DNA from: Closterium sp. NIES-65
Taxonomy: Eukaryota; Streptophyta; Zygnematophyceae; Desmidiales; Closteriaceae
Reading direction: 5' to 3'
Assembly (NCBI GenBank): GCA_948144175.1
Contig: CANXME010000213.1
Location: forward strand, 4,540,501-4,604,500
Length of the DNA stretch: 64,000 bases
The notes beneath the pieces were generated by a model. It did no database searches, was not told the origin of the DNA, and worked only from the letters and a program-made list of their open reading frames with translations. The translations under genes were made by a program, and so were the position numbers. This document shows positions 9,388-21,900 of the stretch, piece by piece. Each line of letters begins with the position of its first letter. Position 1 is the first letter of the stretch.

Positions 9388-12300
9388 TCAAGAAGTGAGC
9401 AAGTGAGGCCAAGTAGGTACAAGACCTAGCATCGTAAAGAAGCGTTGATGATCACCAGGCGGAAGTGCCTTGGTAAAGATATCAGCAGTGTTGGCCTCAG
9501 AGGCCACGTAAGCAAGGCGCAGCAGACCACCTTGCTGCAGCTCACGAGCAAGAAAGTAGCGAAGAGCAATGTGCTTCGTTCTGTGCTCCAGTCTGTGCTC
9601 CCGACACAAGGCTTGCATGGCCTTGTTGTCTACGTACAGAACTGGAGGAGAACGAGGTGGCTCTCCTAGGTCAGTCAGCAGGTAGGTGAGCCAGCGTAAC
9701 TCCTGTGCAGCCATGGCCCCCGCGTAGATCTCAGCCTCACAGCTGGAGCCGAGAACAGAAGACGAGCAGGTAGACTGCCACGAAACAGAGCCGGAGCCAA
9801 GGCTGAAGGTGTAACCCTGTGACGATCGCTGCGTAGCCTGGTCATCAGCCCAAGAAGCGTCTGCATGACCTGTGAGGACCACTCGACGTCGCCCTCCAAG
9901 CACTAGCCCCATGCCCGACGTATTGCACAAGTAGCGCAACACCCTCTTTGCTGCAGCCATGTGCTCTGATCGGTGTCTCCCAGGAGCAACATAGCGTGCC
10001 AAGATGCTAAGAGGGCATGCACGGTCAGGTCGTGTGCAGGTCATTAGGTACATGAGGCACCCAACAAGCTCTGGGTACGGGCCACTCGGCTCTACGGTCT
10101 CATCCGAAGGCAGAGCTGAGAGCGAGTGGCGAGTAGACAGAGGAGTGGTTTGAGGCGAGGAGTACGTCAAGTCGAAGCGCTGAAGGACCTACTGCACCAT
10201 GTGTGACTGAGTCAGGGTAATGGTGCGCTGTGCTCTGTCCCGGGTGATCTGCAAGCCAAGGTAGCTGCGCAGTTCACCCAGGTCTGTGCACGTGTGTCTC
10301 TTCTGCAACTCGGACTTCACGTGGGCGAGTCCAGCAGTGTCAGCAGTGGCAAAGACCAAGTCGTTGACGTACTCGAGGATGTAGAACGGCGGCAAAGAGG
10401 TGTCGGTGCGCAGAAACAGCGACGGGTCGGCTGTAGAAGGAGCTAACCCAAGAGCCGCAAGTGTAGTCCTCAGTGTGTCGTGCCACTCACGGGGCGCCTG
10501 GCGGAGACCGTAGACTGGCCGCTGGAGGCTCCACTGGGTACCAGGAGGAAACGACCCAGTGAAGCCATGTGGGCGGCGCAGCCAGATCTCCTCGTGCAGG
10601 CTGCCCTGCAGGAAAGCTGTGCTGAAGTCAAGAGAGTGAAGCTCGTAGTCACGCTGAGCGGCTATGTGTAGCAGCACCCGAAGAGTGGTCATCTTTGGGG
10701 TGGGAGAGAAGGTCTGAAAGTAGTCAACTCCCTGCCGCTGACTGAAGCCTCGAGCCACGTAACGCGCCTTGAAGACAGGCGGAGAACCCGGCGGCCGCTT
10801 CACCCTGAAAATCCACATGCCACTGACGATGTTCGCCCCAAATGGGGGAACCTCGTCGACGTAGGTGTCTGTGGACTTCCAGGAAGCCATCTCTGCGTCC
10901 ATGGCTGACTGCCACTGAGAGGAGTAGGGACCCTCGATCGCCTCAGCGTACGATCGAGGAGTCGGGATGTCTGGTGCATCCGGGTCTCCCTCAGGGGCAA
11001 TCAGCGTGGACACGAGATGAGGCAAAGCAGCAGCAAAACACTGGAACTCCTCCTGCCTGTCCTCAAGGACGTCCGTGCTAAGAGCACACTCACCCCCGAG
11101 GGACGGAGGACAGACAGATTCAGACTCAGCAACAAGACTAGCAGAGTAGTCGAGACGACATCGAGCAGCAAAGTCGACAAGCTCAGCAACTAGGGCAGAC
11201 GCAGCAGTGGACTCAAAGGAAGGGTCAGTGACAACAGTAGCCAGGAGACGCGCGACAGTAGGACTGGCAGCACGAAGAGAGTCAGACTCCGGGTTAGCAA
11301 GATCAGGAAGAGAGGACTCTGGAGGAGACGGCAATGGGACACGCAGAGGAGCAGTGGAAGGACGCAGTGCCATCTGGTGTGTGCCTGGGACTGCAGGAGG
11401 ACGCGGACGCGGAGCATGACGACTTGTGCGAGCAGCACGAAGAGGCAACGCAGAACGAGACGCAGGCTCACGACGCTCAGCAAGACCTCCAGTAGGACCA
11501 GTGTAGGGAGAAGGAGCAGGTAGGGGGGAGGCGGGCTGTAACTGTGACCGCGACTGGACAGGCTGTGGACACTCTAAGGGAGGAGCAGGACCAGTAGAGG
11601 GCGGGAGACCAAGAACCTGCTCAAGGAGCGGAACGAAGTACGGCCTCGGCCACGCAGCGCCTCCAGAATCAGCAGGGACAAATCCAGCACCCTCAGACGC
11701 ACCAGCGCCAGCAGAACCACCAGTGCCAACACCCCCAGCAGCTCCAGCAGCACCAACGCCAGCAGGACCGGCAGCTCCAGTACCGCCGGCAGCTCCAGCA
11801 GTACCTCCATCACGACCAACTCCAGCAGCTCCAGCAGCACCCCCAGTCCCAGCAACTCCAGTACCTCCAGTACGAACACCTCCGGGACCAGCAGCAACAG
11901 TAGTACCTCCAGCTCTAGCAGCACGGCTCTAGCGCCGGGCAAACCACTCGCGCAGCTCCTGCGGAGAGAGTAGCTCCCGCTTCGACGAAACACCGCGAGA
12001 GGCCACACGAGCAGACCCAACACCCCCAGGCTCCGCACCCCCAGGCTCAGCACCCCCAGGCTCAGCACCCCCAGGCTCAGCACCCCCAGACTAAGCACCC
12101 CCAGACTCAGCACCCCCAGGCTAAGCACCCCCAGGCTCCGCACCCCTGGACTCAGCACCCCCAGGCTCCGCACCCTCAGGCTCAGCACCTCCAGACCCGG
12201 CACCTGCAGGCTCAGAACCTCTAGCAGCACCAGAGTCAACAGCTACCTCGACAGGCTTGACTGCGTCTACCTGGGACACACCTGACGGGGGAGGACCTTG

Positions 12301-15288
12301 AGGGGGGAGGGGGTCTACCGGGGGAGGACCTGGCGCAAGGAAGAGCGGCGGCGGGGGGAGGGGCACAGTGCGGTAGGGGAAGAGACGGTAGTAATGCACC
12401 GACTCGTCAAAGGTGACGTCCTGGGAGGACAGAACACGGCGCGAGGTGGGGTGGTAAAACTGCCACCCAGGCACGTCAGGGGGGAAGCCAAGGAAGACGC
12501 AGGGAACAGCACGGGGGGACAACTTGTCTGCAGAGAAGTCGCGGACAAACGCCCGAGATCCCCAGACCCGAAACGCAGACGCATCGCCAACCTTCCCGGT
12601 CCACCGCAAGGTGGGGGAGGTCTCTGGCAAGGAGACCCGGGGCTGAAGGTTGAGCTGATGCGCCGCGTACTGAACTGCAAACGGCCACAGAAAATGGGGG
12701 CCAGCCGCATGGATCATGGACGTACGAGCGACGTCCATGACCATGCCAATGCGGCGCTCAGCAATCCCATCTTGTTGTGGAGAGGCCGGAAGCGTGAAGG
12801 TCTGGCGGATGCCCTGTGCACGACAGAAGGCTCCCAGACGGGCAGAGGAGAACTCTCCGCCTCTGTCAGAGTGCAGACGCAGAACAGGAAAGTCCGAGCC
12901 GAAACTCTCTCTGAGCTGGAGACGAGCTGCGCGGATCCAGTCGATCAACACCTTAGCGACGTCACCCTTGCTGCGCAAGGGGAACACCGTGGTGTAACAA
13001 GAAGTCGTCAACCACCAACAGGAAGTAACGCTCGTGACCCTGGCCACGGACGCGGGCGGGGCCCCACACGTCCATGTGAAGAGTCTGCAGCGGAGCCTCT
13101 GTCGGAGGAAACTCGGAGGAGTGAGGGGCGGCGCGCTGTCGCCCCTCGACGCAGGGGACGCAGGTAGGGGCAGGCACCGGAGGTAGGGGAGGTAGGGACC
13201 GGGGGAGACCAGAGACAAGGACACGGGAGGCCATGCCTCGGAGATGAGGCAGGGAGGGGTGACCAAGGCGGTGGTGCCAGAGGAGAGTCTGGTGGGACAG
13301 GAGACGACACGAGCAGGGCGCAGACTCAAGACCAGACCTGGACGCTGCAGCAAACACCTGACTCGACGCAGCTACCTGCCCAGGTTCAGCAACCGGAGGA
13401 GTCTCAATGGTCAGTTTGTACAGGCTCGACCCCGGCCGACGGGTAAACGTGGCCAAGTGTCGGCCCGTCCGAGCACACGTGCAGTGGGTCACCCGCTGAC
13501 TCGCAGGAGTGAACTGGTCAACCCCCCTATCCTGTAGATCAGCTCCACTCACAAAGTTCGTAGAGAACGAGGGGAGGTAGAGACCTGACAGGGTGCCAGA
13601 GGGGGCTGCCGGGCACGGTAAGAAAGTGGACAAGCTAGCAAGGACAGGACCCCCAGAGGGGTCCGCAAGGGAGACCGCAACCAGCCGACTAAGCGGCGTA
13701 AGCGTGGTGCGGTCTCGAAAGAAGGAGCGGGAAGCACCTGAGTTAAAGGTGAAGGTGTGTAAGGCCTGAGCCGACGTGGTACCTGAGAGAGCAGACTCAC
13801 CAGCACCTGGGGCAGCAGACGCACTAGCACCTAGAGCAGCAGCCTCACCAGCACCTAGAGCAGCAACCTCAATGCGCGGGTCAGGCTGAACACACAGGTA
13901 ACAGTCACCCTCAACACTATCAGACACAGCATACATGGCAGCAAGAATAGCATCATAATCAAGATCAAAGATAGCAACCCCCGCCCTAGACAGCTCTCCC
14001 TAGTGAGGGATCTCAGTGGCATCAGGGAACTGGTGACGCCATGCGTCCGTCAGGCGGCCGAAGCAGCGCTGGGTGGAGTGCGGGCCCCCGCACTGCTCAC
14101 CAGCGCGGTTGCCGGTACGGAGGACGTAGGTGCAGGGACCAGTACCCCCACCGCGCTGACGCCCAGCGTACCACTCACGAAGTTGCTGAGGGGACAGGGT
14201 CTCACGACTGCGCTGCTGCTACTGGCGCGGACCACCAGCGGACCCACTCCTCTGCGCAGAGCCGCGACCAGCTCCACCGCTGCCGCCGCCGCCTCCGCCA
14301 CCTCCGCCGCCTCCGCCACCTCTGCCGCCTCCGCCACCTCCGCCGCCTCCGCTCCCTCCGCCACCGCCGCCTCCTCCTCCGCCTCCATTGCTGCCACCGA
14401 CACCTCCACCCCCGCCACCACTCCCACCACCACCCCCACCCCCTCCACTGCCTCCACCACCACCTCCACCACCCCCGCCAGCCCCTCCAGCGCCCTTGCC
14501 CCCCTTGCCCTTGCCGGTGCGGCGTCTCCCGCTAGGGGTAGACGCAGCGCCGACCGACTCGAAACCAACGAGGTCGGCCGCAGCAGCAGAGGCAACAGAG
14601 GGCAGGAGGGGGGAAGGGGAACACCCCTCAAAGACGGGGGTGCGAGGGTCACCACGAGAGGCTCCTACAGCGTCTATGCTCTTCTCTGCTGCTAGGAGGT
14701 GCTCCTCGAGGAGGTCAACGGTGAGTGTGGTGGGGCAAACTGAGAGGAAGTGGTCCCTAACTAAGCGAAGGGAGTCAGGGAGCCGGGTGACTATGTAGTA
14801 GAGGGTGATGTACATGGGGGGGGGGGGTTCTTGGCACAGAACTCAGCAGGAAGCGCAGCGCGGTAGCGAGTGTCACTAGTGCGAAGGTGCGTAATGAGGT
14901 CAGCGACTGTGGGAAAGGCAGCAAGGTCAGGGAACAGGTACGGCAGCATGAGGCGGCTAAGCGCAGCAGTGGCAGGGGAGGAGTAGCGTGCAACTACAGC
15001 GTCGTACAAGGTCTTAGCACTCTTGTACTAGCTAAAGTGCGCACGCTTAGTGGTCGGTAAGTGGCGACGCACAGCAAGACGAGCAGCAACATCGCGTGTG
15101 GCCCACTCTGAGCGAATAGTGCTGTCAGCAGTAGCAGGCGGGGCAGGAGAGGCACCAGAGGTGAGATCGAACAAGGAGAGTCCGTTTGCCCTATCGCACT
15201 GTAGGAACAGCTGGAGGTCATCGACCCAGACCTCAAAGTCAACAGCACGACCCTCAGCATCAAAGGTAAGGACACTCGGGGTAGCCAT
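9388..15288 (-). pseudogene. Copia1 gag-pol polyprotein, broken
   Basis: The order is Copia-type: Gag from an ATG at 15288, Gly-rich Gag (about 14280-14520), stretched zinc knuckle (about 14080-14140), protease, integrase (about 13100-12600), GGAEP-repeat spacer (about 12000-12240), RT (about 10900-10200) and RNase H (to about 9420). Disabling changes include an early stop after about 86 codons, an expanded G-run at 14816-14827 that shifts frame, a TAG at 14219-14221, protease Asp changed to Asn at 13742-13744, the RT motif YVDD read as YVND at 10363-10365, and a stop between RT and RNase H near 10186. No catalytic product is possible. Confidence 0.9.
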
Positions 15289-15368
15289 GTCTGCAGTGGC
15301 CTAGCAGGGAGTGATCTCACCAGTTCGAGTAAGTAGAGCCAGGGCGCGCCGGTAGGAACAGTAGCGGC

Positions 15369-16150
15369 TTGACGGCAGGGTGGCTCAGCGGCTCGGCTGC
15401 TGGGCGGCTTGGCGGCTCGGTTGCTGGGCGGCTCGGCGGCTCGGCCGCTTGGCTGCTGGGCGGCTCGGCGGCTCGGCTGTTGGGCAGCTCGGCTGCTGGG
15501 CGGCTCGGCGGCTTGGTTGATGGGCGGCTCGGCGGCTCGGCTGCTGGGCGGCTCGACGGCTCGGCTGCTGGGTGGTTCGGCTGCTCAGTTGCTGAGCTGC
15601 TCAGCGGTGAAGGGGCCGGTAGAGGCGGCGACGGGGCCAGTAGAGGCGGCGATGGGGCCGCTAGGGGCGGCGACGGGGCCGCTAAGGGCGGCGAGGTGGT
15701 CGCGAAGGGCGGCGACGGGGCCGCTAGGGGCGGCGACGGGGCCGCAGAGGGGCCGCAAGGGGCCTAGAGGGGCGGCGACGAGGCCGCGAAGGGGCCGTAA
15801 GGGGCCTAGAGGGGGCGGCGACGGGGCCGCAAGTGGCGGCGTCGGGGCCGCGAAGGGGCCGCGAGGGGCCTAGAGGGGCCTAGAGGGGCGGCAACGGGGC
15901 CGCTAGGGGCGGCGACGGGGCCGTGAAGGGGGCCGCGAGGGGCCTATATGGGCGGCGACGGGGCCTAGAGCGGCGGGGACGGGGCCGTGAAGGGGCCGCG
16001 AGGGGCCTAGAGAGGCGGCGACGGGGCCGTGAAGGGGCCGCGAGGGGTCTAGAGGGGCGGAGACGGGGTCGCTAAGGACGGCGACGGGGCCGCTAAGGGT
16101 GGCGCGAGGGGCCTCTAGGAGGGCGCGACGTGAGGGTGGCCTACGGGGCA
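15369..16150. repeat. Copia1 leader: GC-rich tandem repeats
   Basis: Between the primer site and gag lie two arrays: GGCGGCTCGGCGGCTCGGCTGCT-type units (about 15370-15600) and GGGGCCGCTAGGGGCGGCGAC-type units (about 15610-16110). They give long frames without stops but no recognisable protein. Copia4 has the same two arrays at 45190-45940. Confidence 0.85.
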
Positions 16151-16231
16151 CGCCTCGGGCAGGAATAAAAAAGATCGAATTAGGTGGTGGGCCCTGAGAA
16201 GCGTTCCCACGAGGGAACCTGCTCTATACCG

Positions 16232-16356
16232 TGTGAAGAATGAGGAATGGATGAACTAGCAAGCAGGTGGGTACAAGTAGGAAAACCTAGAAATGTTTTA
16301 CCCCATATAGTCTACCCCACTACAGCCTAAACAGACTATAGCATATAAGTTTGACA
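16232..16356 (-). repeat. Copia1 5' LTR
   Basis: 125 bp, pairs with 9066-9190. Followed by the target duplication CATGG at 16357-16361. Confidence 0.94.
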
Positions 16357-16361
16357 CATGG

Positions 16362-16860
16362 CTCGCCAGCGCCGGGCAAGTTGTTTGATCAGTTGTGTGA
16401 AAACGAACGGGGCTGTCGCGAGGCCGAATACGAGCGAGCGGAATATGTATGTCTTTCTGTCGAATCAAAACCCCAGGTACTTCCAGCATGATGGGTGAAT
16501 ATCCACGTGGTGATACCCAGACTTCAGGTCGATGGAGAACATCCAATCGCCCGGGCGAGCGATCTCCGCAACCCGGGTGAGCCCCTCGTATTTGAATTTT
16601 GGAATGCGCAAGTGCAGGTTCACTTGGCGGAGGTCGAGGATCAGTCGGCATTTCTCTCTCTGGACCACCACGTTTAGTGGGCCAGTGCATACAGCCTGAT
16701 CCGCGGGGGCGAGAGCCGCTGCGCCGCTTTCCAGGAGCTCACAGATAGCCTGTTTGGTGAACTGGGCGTGGATCTGTGCGCCCTCATGGTTGTCCCGCTG
16801 GAACAGCACCAGGGCGGCAAGTTTCCACGGCATCCAGTAGCCGTGTACGATTACTGATAG
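16362..16860 (-). pseudogene. YR1 RT, 5' part
   Basis: This is the fingers/palm half of the YR1 reverse transcriptase: KCRLILDLRQVN, then FKYEGL, then GDWMFSIDLKSGYHHVDIHP with the first catalytic Asp, then the LVFGLATAPFVFTQL-type segment running into the Copia1 border. The frame has no clear ATG of its own upstream; it may follow gag by frameshift or splicing. The remaining RT and RNase H are at 7817-9060. Confidence 0.83.
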
Positions 16861-17037
16861 AATGAAGCTGCTTTCGCACTATGAACTCCACCATGGAAAT
16901 GCCGCACGTAGTCGCCCGTGCATCCTTGTTACGAGCTTGTGTGTGATCGCGTATTCGTAGAGAATGTGCTGCTCGCTCATCCCGATCTCCGGTGTATCTG
17001 TGCCACGGGTCGCAGAAAGGCACGGACGATGAGTACG

Positions 17038-17041
<4 letters not shown>

Positions 17042-17076
<35 letters not shown>

Positions 17077-17323
17077 GGGTGCCTATTGTCCTTGATACGA
17101 TTGCATGTACCAACAACGGAGCTGTGTGTGGATGAGCCCATACCGGATAGGTCGTTTGCGCACTCCTCACCTTCTCTTCCAGATTTGCCCGTTTGCTTCT
17201 CTCTCTCACTCTCTCTCTCTCTCTCTCCCTCTCTCTCACTCTCCCTCTCTCTCTTCTTCTTCCTCGTCTTCTTCTCTTTCGCGGTGTTCAACAAGCCCTT
17301 GGTGGGCTGCCGTATCGTGTCTC

Positions 17324-17388
<65 letters not shown>
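17042..17388. repeat. Poly-T tracts and CT microsatellite
   Basis: T runs of about 31 (17042-17072) and 64 bases (17325-17388) bracket a CT-rich microsatellite (about 17197-17276). In the YR1 sense these are poly-A tracts between gag and RT. They may mark lost retroposon tails or slippage growth. Confidence 0.85.
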
Positions 17389-17704
17389 CCGCCGGCAGCA
17401 GATACCTCCACTCTTTGAGGCTTGCTTGCTTCAACAATCCAGGTTTCAAACGTTCAAATATTATTCATTGGCCACGTAACAACAATCATCCACATTTCAT
17501 GCCCTTCCGGCCCATATTCCATACGCATAGATCTCATGATTGCCACTCATGGCTAAAACCTAGGACTCCTAGTCCTACCCCCTTCACTTGGGGTCGGCCG
17601 GCGGCCGTTCTACGCGCTCAACCGATCTGGCCAGCGGCCTAAGCGCGTCGTGTTGCCCATGCAACATCCTTTCGGCGCCCCCAAGTGGTTTCCCTCTCAA
17701 GGGG

Positions 17705-17998
17705 TCACACCACCGGCGCGGGACCTTGGGGTCCCCGCCCATTTTCAGGGCACACATTGGCCATGTGGCCTGGCTGCCCGCACTTGAAGCAAGTTCCACG
17801 AAAGCTCCTGCCATTTTCGTCCATTGGCGGCCCGCGTTTGTTGCCAAATGCTCCGGTTCCTTGCCCTTCACCGCGTGCGGCACGACCGAGATTGCATTGT
17901 GCGCGTTCTATGGCCACAATGTCCGCCATGGCTTGCTTGAATGGTCGTGAGGTGAACAAGCTCTTCTCCTTGTACATCTTGAACCGGTTAGCAACGCG
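17705..17998 (-). pseudogene. YR1 Gag, C-terminal part with CCHC knuckle
   Basis: The frame continues the Gag of 26906-27797 across the NA1 insertion (DYTNF on one side, RVANRF on the other). It carries one classical zinc knuckle, CFKCGQPGHMANVC (C-x2-C-x4-H-x4-C), which would bind RNA. It loses the frame shortly after at about 17705; further Gag-like sequence may continue to about 17584. Confidence 0.8.
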
Positions 17999-18003
17999 GA
18001 AGT
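17999..18003. repeat. NA1 target-site duplication, left
   Basis: GAAGT, repeated exactly at 26901-26905. Confidence 0.93.
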
Positions 18004-18179
18004 TGTTACAAGAGTAAGCATAGTGAGGAGCCATAGCTAGGGTTTAGCTAGCTGGGCAAGAGAGAAATGAACAAAGGAGGGATTTCACTAGCAGCAGTTG
18101 GGATACATATAGCAAACCCTAACAGGGTTGTACTCGCTATAGAGCACCCCACTACAGGCTAGATAATAACATTCTGACA
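18004..18179 (-). repeat. NA1 3' LTR
   Basis: 176 bp, pairs with 26725-26900. Confidence 0.94.
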
Positions 18180-18640
18180 CACCCCCATAGCCAAAGTGGG
18201 GTGTAATCAGTAGAGCACGCAGTCATAGAGCAGGTTCACAATTGCAATCAAAGCTAGAGGCTATCACAGCGGGCAAGTGAGGAGGAGGAGGAACTATGGA
18301 AGGAGAGAAGATGGGAGGCAACGACTGAAGCTGCAGAGGCACGGGCACAGGAGCGACTGACTCAGTGGCTACCGAAGCAAGGGCGACGGACTACTGGAGT
18401 GACTGGCTCCGCGGCTAAGACGAGCGGCAGGAGCAACGGACCCACTGGCGACTGGTGCAACAGGCTCACTGGCTACCGAAGTAAGGGCGACGGACTACAG
18501 GCGCTGCAGGCGACACGACAGCTACCTCCACACAACCTCCTCCAACTGACCCACACCCTTGACACACACCCCCTGCTGAACCCCTAACTCCACTCCCACG
18601 TCACCCCCCCAGCGCCATTCCTTCGGCTCCCACACACCCA

Positions 18641-18769
18641 TGTGAAAAGAATGAACAGGAATGAAAATGACTAAGGAAAGATTGGGTACAAATACAACCC
18701 TAGAAACCCTGTACCCCATATGTGCTACCCCACTATAGCCTACAGCAAATATGTCATATAAATCTGACA
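18641..18769 (-). repeat. Copia2 3' LTR
   Basis: 129 bp, one difference from 25965-26093 (G/T four bases before the end). Confidence 0.95.
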
Positions 18770-18980
18770 CACCCACATAGGCAAAGTGGGGGAGAACAAG
18801 GGGTCACAAGACCAGTCAAGTAAAGCAAAGCAGAGCAAGCTCAGGGTGGATCACAAAGTCACCACACAGTCCGAGCACAAGAGCAGGGCCAGAGGCCAGT
18901 TCACATGCAGGAGTACAGACATATATATATAAAACTAGACAAGCAAGAGCAGGTATATATATGTCACAGTACAAGTAAAG

Positions 18981-21900
18981 TCAAGAGGAGAGCAAGTGAG
19001 GCAAGACAGGCACAAGACCCAGCTGGGTGCAGAAGCGCTGATGGTCACAAGGCGCGAGCGCCTTGGTGAACACATCAGCAGTGTTGGCCTCAGAGGCCAC
19101 GTACGCAAGTCGCAACTGACCACGCTGCTGCAGCTCACGAGCAAGGAAGTAGCGGAGAGCAATGTGCTTCGTTCTGTGCTCCAAGCGCTGCTCTCGACAC
19201 AAGGCCAGCATGGCCTTGTTGTCTACGTACAGCACTGGAGGAGAACGAGGCGGCTCTCCAAGGTCAGTCAGCAGGTAGGTGAGCCAGCGAAGCTCCTGTG
19301 CAGCCATGGCCCCGGCGTAGATCTCAGCCTCACAACTGGAGCCGAGAACCGAAGACGAGCGAGTAGACCGCCACGAGACAGAGCCGGAACCAAGGCTGAA
19401 GGTGTAACCCTGTGACGACCGCTGCGTAGCCTGGTCGTCAGCCCAAGAAGCGTCCGCGTGGCCGGTAAGGACCACTGGACTCCGCCCTCCAAGCACTAGC
19501 CCCATGCCCGACGTACTGCACAGGTAGCGCAATACCCTCTTCGCTGCAGCCATGTGCTCTGGTCTGTGTCTCCCAGGAGCAACATAGCGTGCAAGAATGC
19601 TCAGAGGGTATGCAAGGTCAGGTCGTGTGCAGGTCATCAGGTACATGAGGCAGCCAACAAGCTCTGCATACGGACCACTCGACTCTACGGACTCATCCAA
19701 AGGCAGAGCTGAGAGTGAGTGGCGAGTAGGCAGAGGAGTGGCCTGAGGCGAGGAGTACGTGAAGCCGAAGCGCTGAAGGACCTGCTGCACCATGTGTGAC
19801 TGAGTCAAGGTAATGGTGCGGCGTGCTCTGTCACGAGTGATCTGCAAGCCAAGTTAGCTGCGCAGTTCACCCAGGTCTGTGCACGTGTGTCTCTTCAGCA
19901 GCTCGGACTTCACGTAGGCGAGTCCAGCAGTGTCAGCTGTGGCAAAGACCAAGTCGTCAACGTACACGAGGATGTAGAACGGCGGCAGGGAAGTGTCGGT
20001 GCGAAGAAACAGCGACGGGTCAGCAGTAGAAGGAGCAAACCCAAGGGCCGCAAGCGTAGTCCTCAGTGTGTCGTGCCACTCACGCGGTGCCTGGCGGAGA
20101 CCGTAGACTGGCCGTCGGAGGCTCCACTGGGTGCCAGGAGGGAAAGTCCTAGTGAAGCCAGGTGGACGGCGAAGCCAGATCTCCTCGTGCAGGCTACCCA
20201 GCAAGAACGCAGTGCTGAAGTCGAGAGAGTGAAGCTCATAGTCGCGCTGAGCGGCTATGTGCAGCAGCACCCGAAGAGTAGTCATCTTCGGGGTGGGAGA
20301 GAAGGTCTGAAAGTAGTCAACTCCCTGCCGCTGACTGAAGCCACGAGCGACGTAACGTGCCTTGAAGACAGGTGGAGAGCCCGGCGGCCGCTTCACCCTG
20401 AAGATCCACATGCCACTGACGATGTTCGCCCCGGGAGGGGGAACCGCGTCAACGTAGGTGCCCGTGGACTTCCAGGAAGCCATCTCTGCATCCATAGCTG
20501 CCTGCCACTGAGAGGAGTAGGGACCCTCTACGGCCTCCGCGTAAGAACGCAGAGTCGGGATGTCTAGGGCATCCGGGTCTCCCTCAGGGGCAAGCAGTAC
20601 AGACGCGAGATGAGGTGAAGCAGCCGCTAGACACTGTAACTCCTCCTGCCTGTCCTCAAGGACGTCCGTGCCAAGAGCACACTCACCCCCGACGGACGGA
20701 GGACAGACAGACGCAGACTCAGCAACAAGACTAGCAGCGTAGTCGAGACGACAGCGAGCAGCAAAGTCGACAAGCTCAGCGACTAGAGCAGACGCAGCAG
20801 TGGACTCAAAAGAGGGGTCAGTGACGACAGTAGCAAGCAGACGCGTGACAGTAGGACTGGCAGCACGAAGAGAGTCCGACTCAGGGTCGGCAAGCGCAGG
20901 AAGAGAGGACTCAGGAGGAGAAGGCAAAGGGGCACGCAGAGGAGCAGTGGACGGACGCAGAGACATCCGGTGCGTGCTAGGGACAGGAGGAGGACGCTGA
21001 CGCGAACTGCGACCACTAGCGCGAGCAGCACGAACAGGCGACGCGGGACGAGACGCAGGCTCACGACGCTCAGCAAGACCTCCAGTAGGACCAGTGTAAG
21101 GAGAGGGAGCAGGCACTGGAGAGGAAGGCTCCAGTAGGGACTGCAACTGGACAGGCGGTGGACCCTCTACCGGAGGAGAAAGACCAAGAACCTGCTGCAG
21201 GAGCGGAACGAAGTACGGCCGAGGCCGCGCGGCAGCTCCAGACTCAGCAGGGACAGCACCAGCACCCTCAGCGACAGCACCAGCGCCACCCACACCTCCA
21301 GCGGCAGGACCAACAGCAGTAGGCTCAGCACCAACGCCCTCAGCAGCTCCGGCTCCAGGAGGACCCGCAGGTCCAGTAGCTCCGGGACCGGCAGCACCCG
21401 CACCCTCGACGGTCGAAGAAGCTCCAGCCCCAGCTCCAGCAGCACCTCCAGACTCAGCAGCACGCCTCCAGCGGCGAGCGAACCACTCGCGCAGCTCCTG
21501 TGGAGAGAGGGGCTCCCGGCGAGACGCAGCAGTAGGAGAAACCCCAGGCTCAACAGCTCCAGACGCAGCACCCCCAGGCTCAGCAACTCCCAGCTCAGCA
21601 CCCCCAGGCTCAGCAGCTCCCGACCCAGCACCCCCAGGCTCAGCAGCTCCCGACCCAGCACCCCCAGACCCAGCACCTCCAGGCACAGCACCCCCCGGCT
21701 CAGCACCCCCAGGCTCTGCACCCTCCGCAGTAGCATCCTCAGGCCTAGCACCCCCAGCAGTAGCACCCCCAGGCTCAACACCCCCGCGCACAGCACCCCC
21801 AGAGTCAGCACCCCCAGGCTCAGCACCCGCACCAGCACCAGAGTCACCAGTAACCTCGACCGGGTCAACGGCGTCTACCTGGGACACACCTGAGGGGGCA

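Larger units (their letters stand above)
9066..16356 (-). mobile_element. Copia1: degenerate Ty1/Copia element, 7.3 kb
   Basis: The borders are 125-bp LTRs (9066-9190 and 16232-16356) beginning TGTGAA and ending TTGACA on the plus strand, flanked by CATGG. They differ at about 5 positions. The minus strand is coding, so the right LTR is the 5' LTR. Next to it lies a primer site matching the tRNA-iMet type (complement of TATAGAGCAGG with one mismatch at its first base). A purine tract ending GGGGGTG abuts the 3' LTR at 9191. The gag-pol is broken by many stops and frameshifts. It is inserted in the RT gene of YR1. Confidence 0.94.

Noticed and set aside
14388..14798. Proline-rich frame on the plus strand, also 46494-46904 on the minus strand
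   Set aside because: These are antisense shadows of the Gly-rich Gag tract of Copia1 and Copia4.
15369..15873. Gly/Ala/Arg-rich frames in the Copia leaders, also 24936-25711 and 45558-45921
   Set aside because: Their sequence is dictated by GC-rich tandem repeats in several frames at once and they have no start context shared between copies.
16918..17642. Frames with long Phe or Lys runs
   Set aside because: They are translations of poly-T/poly-A tracts and a CT microsatellite.
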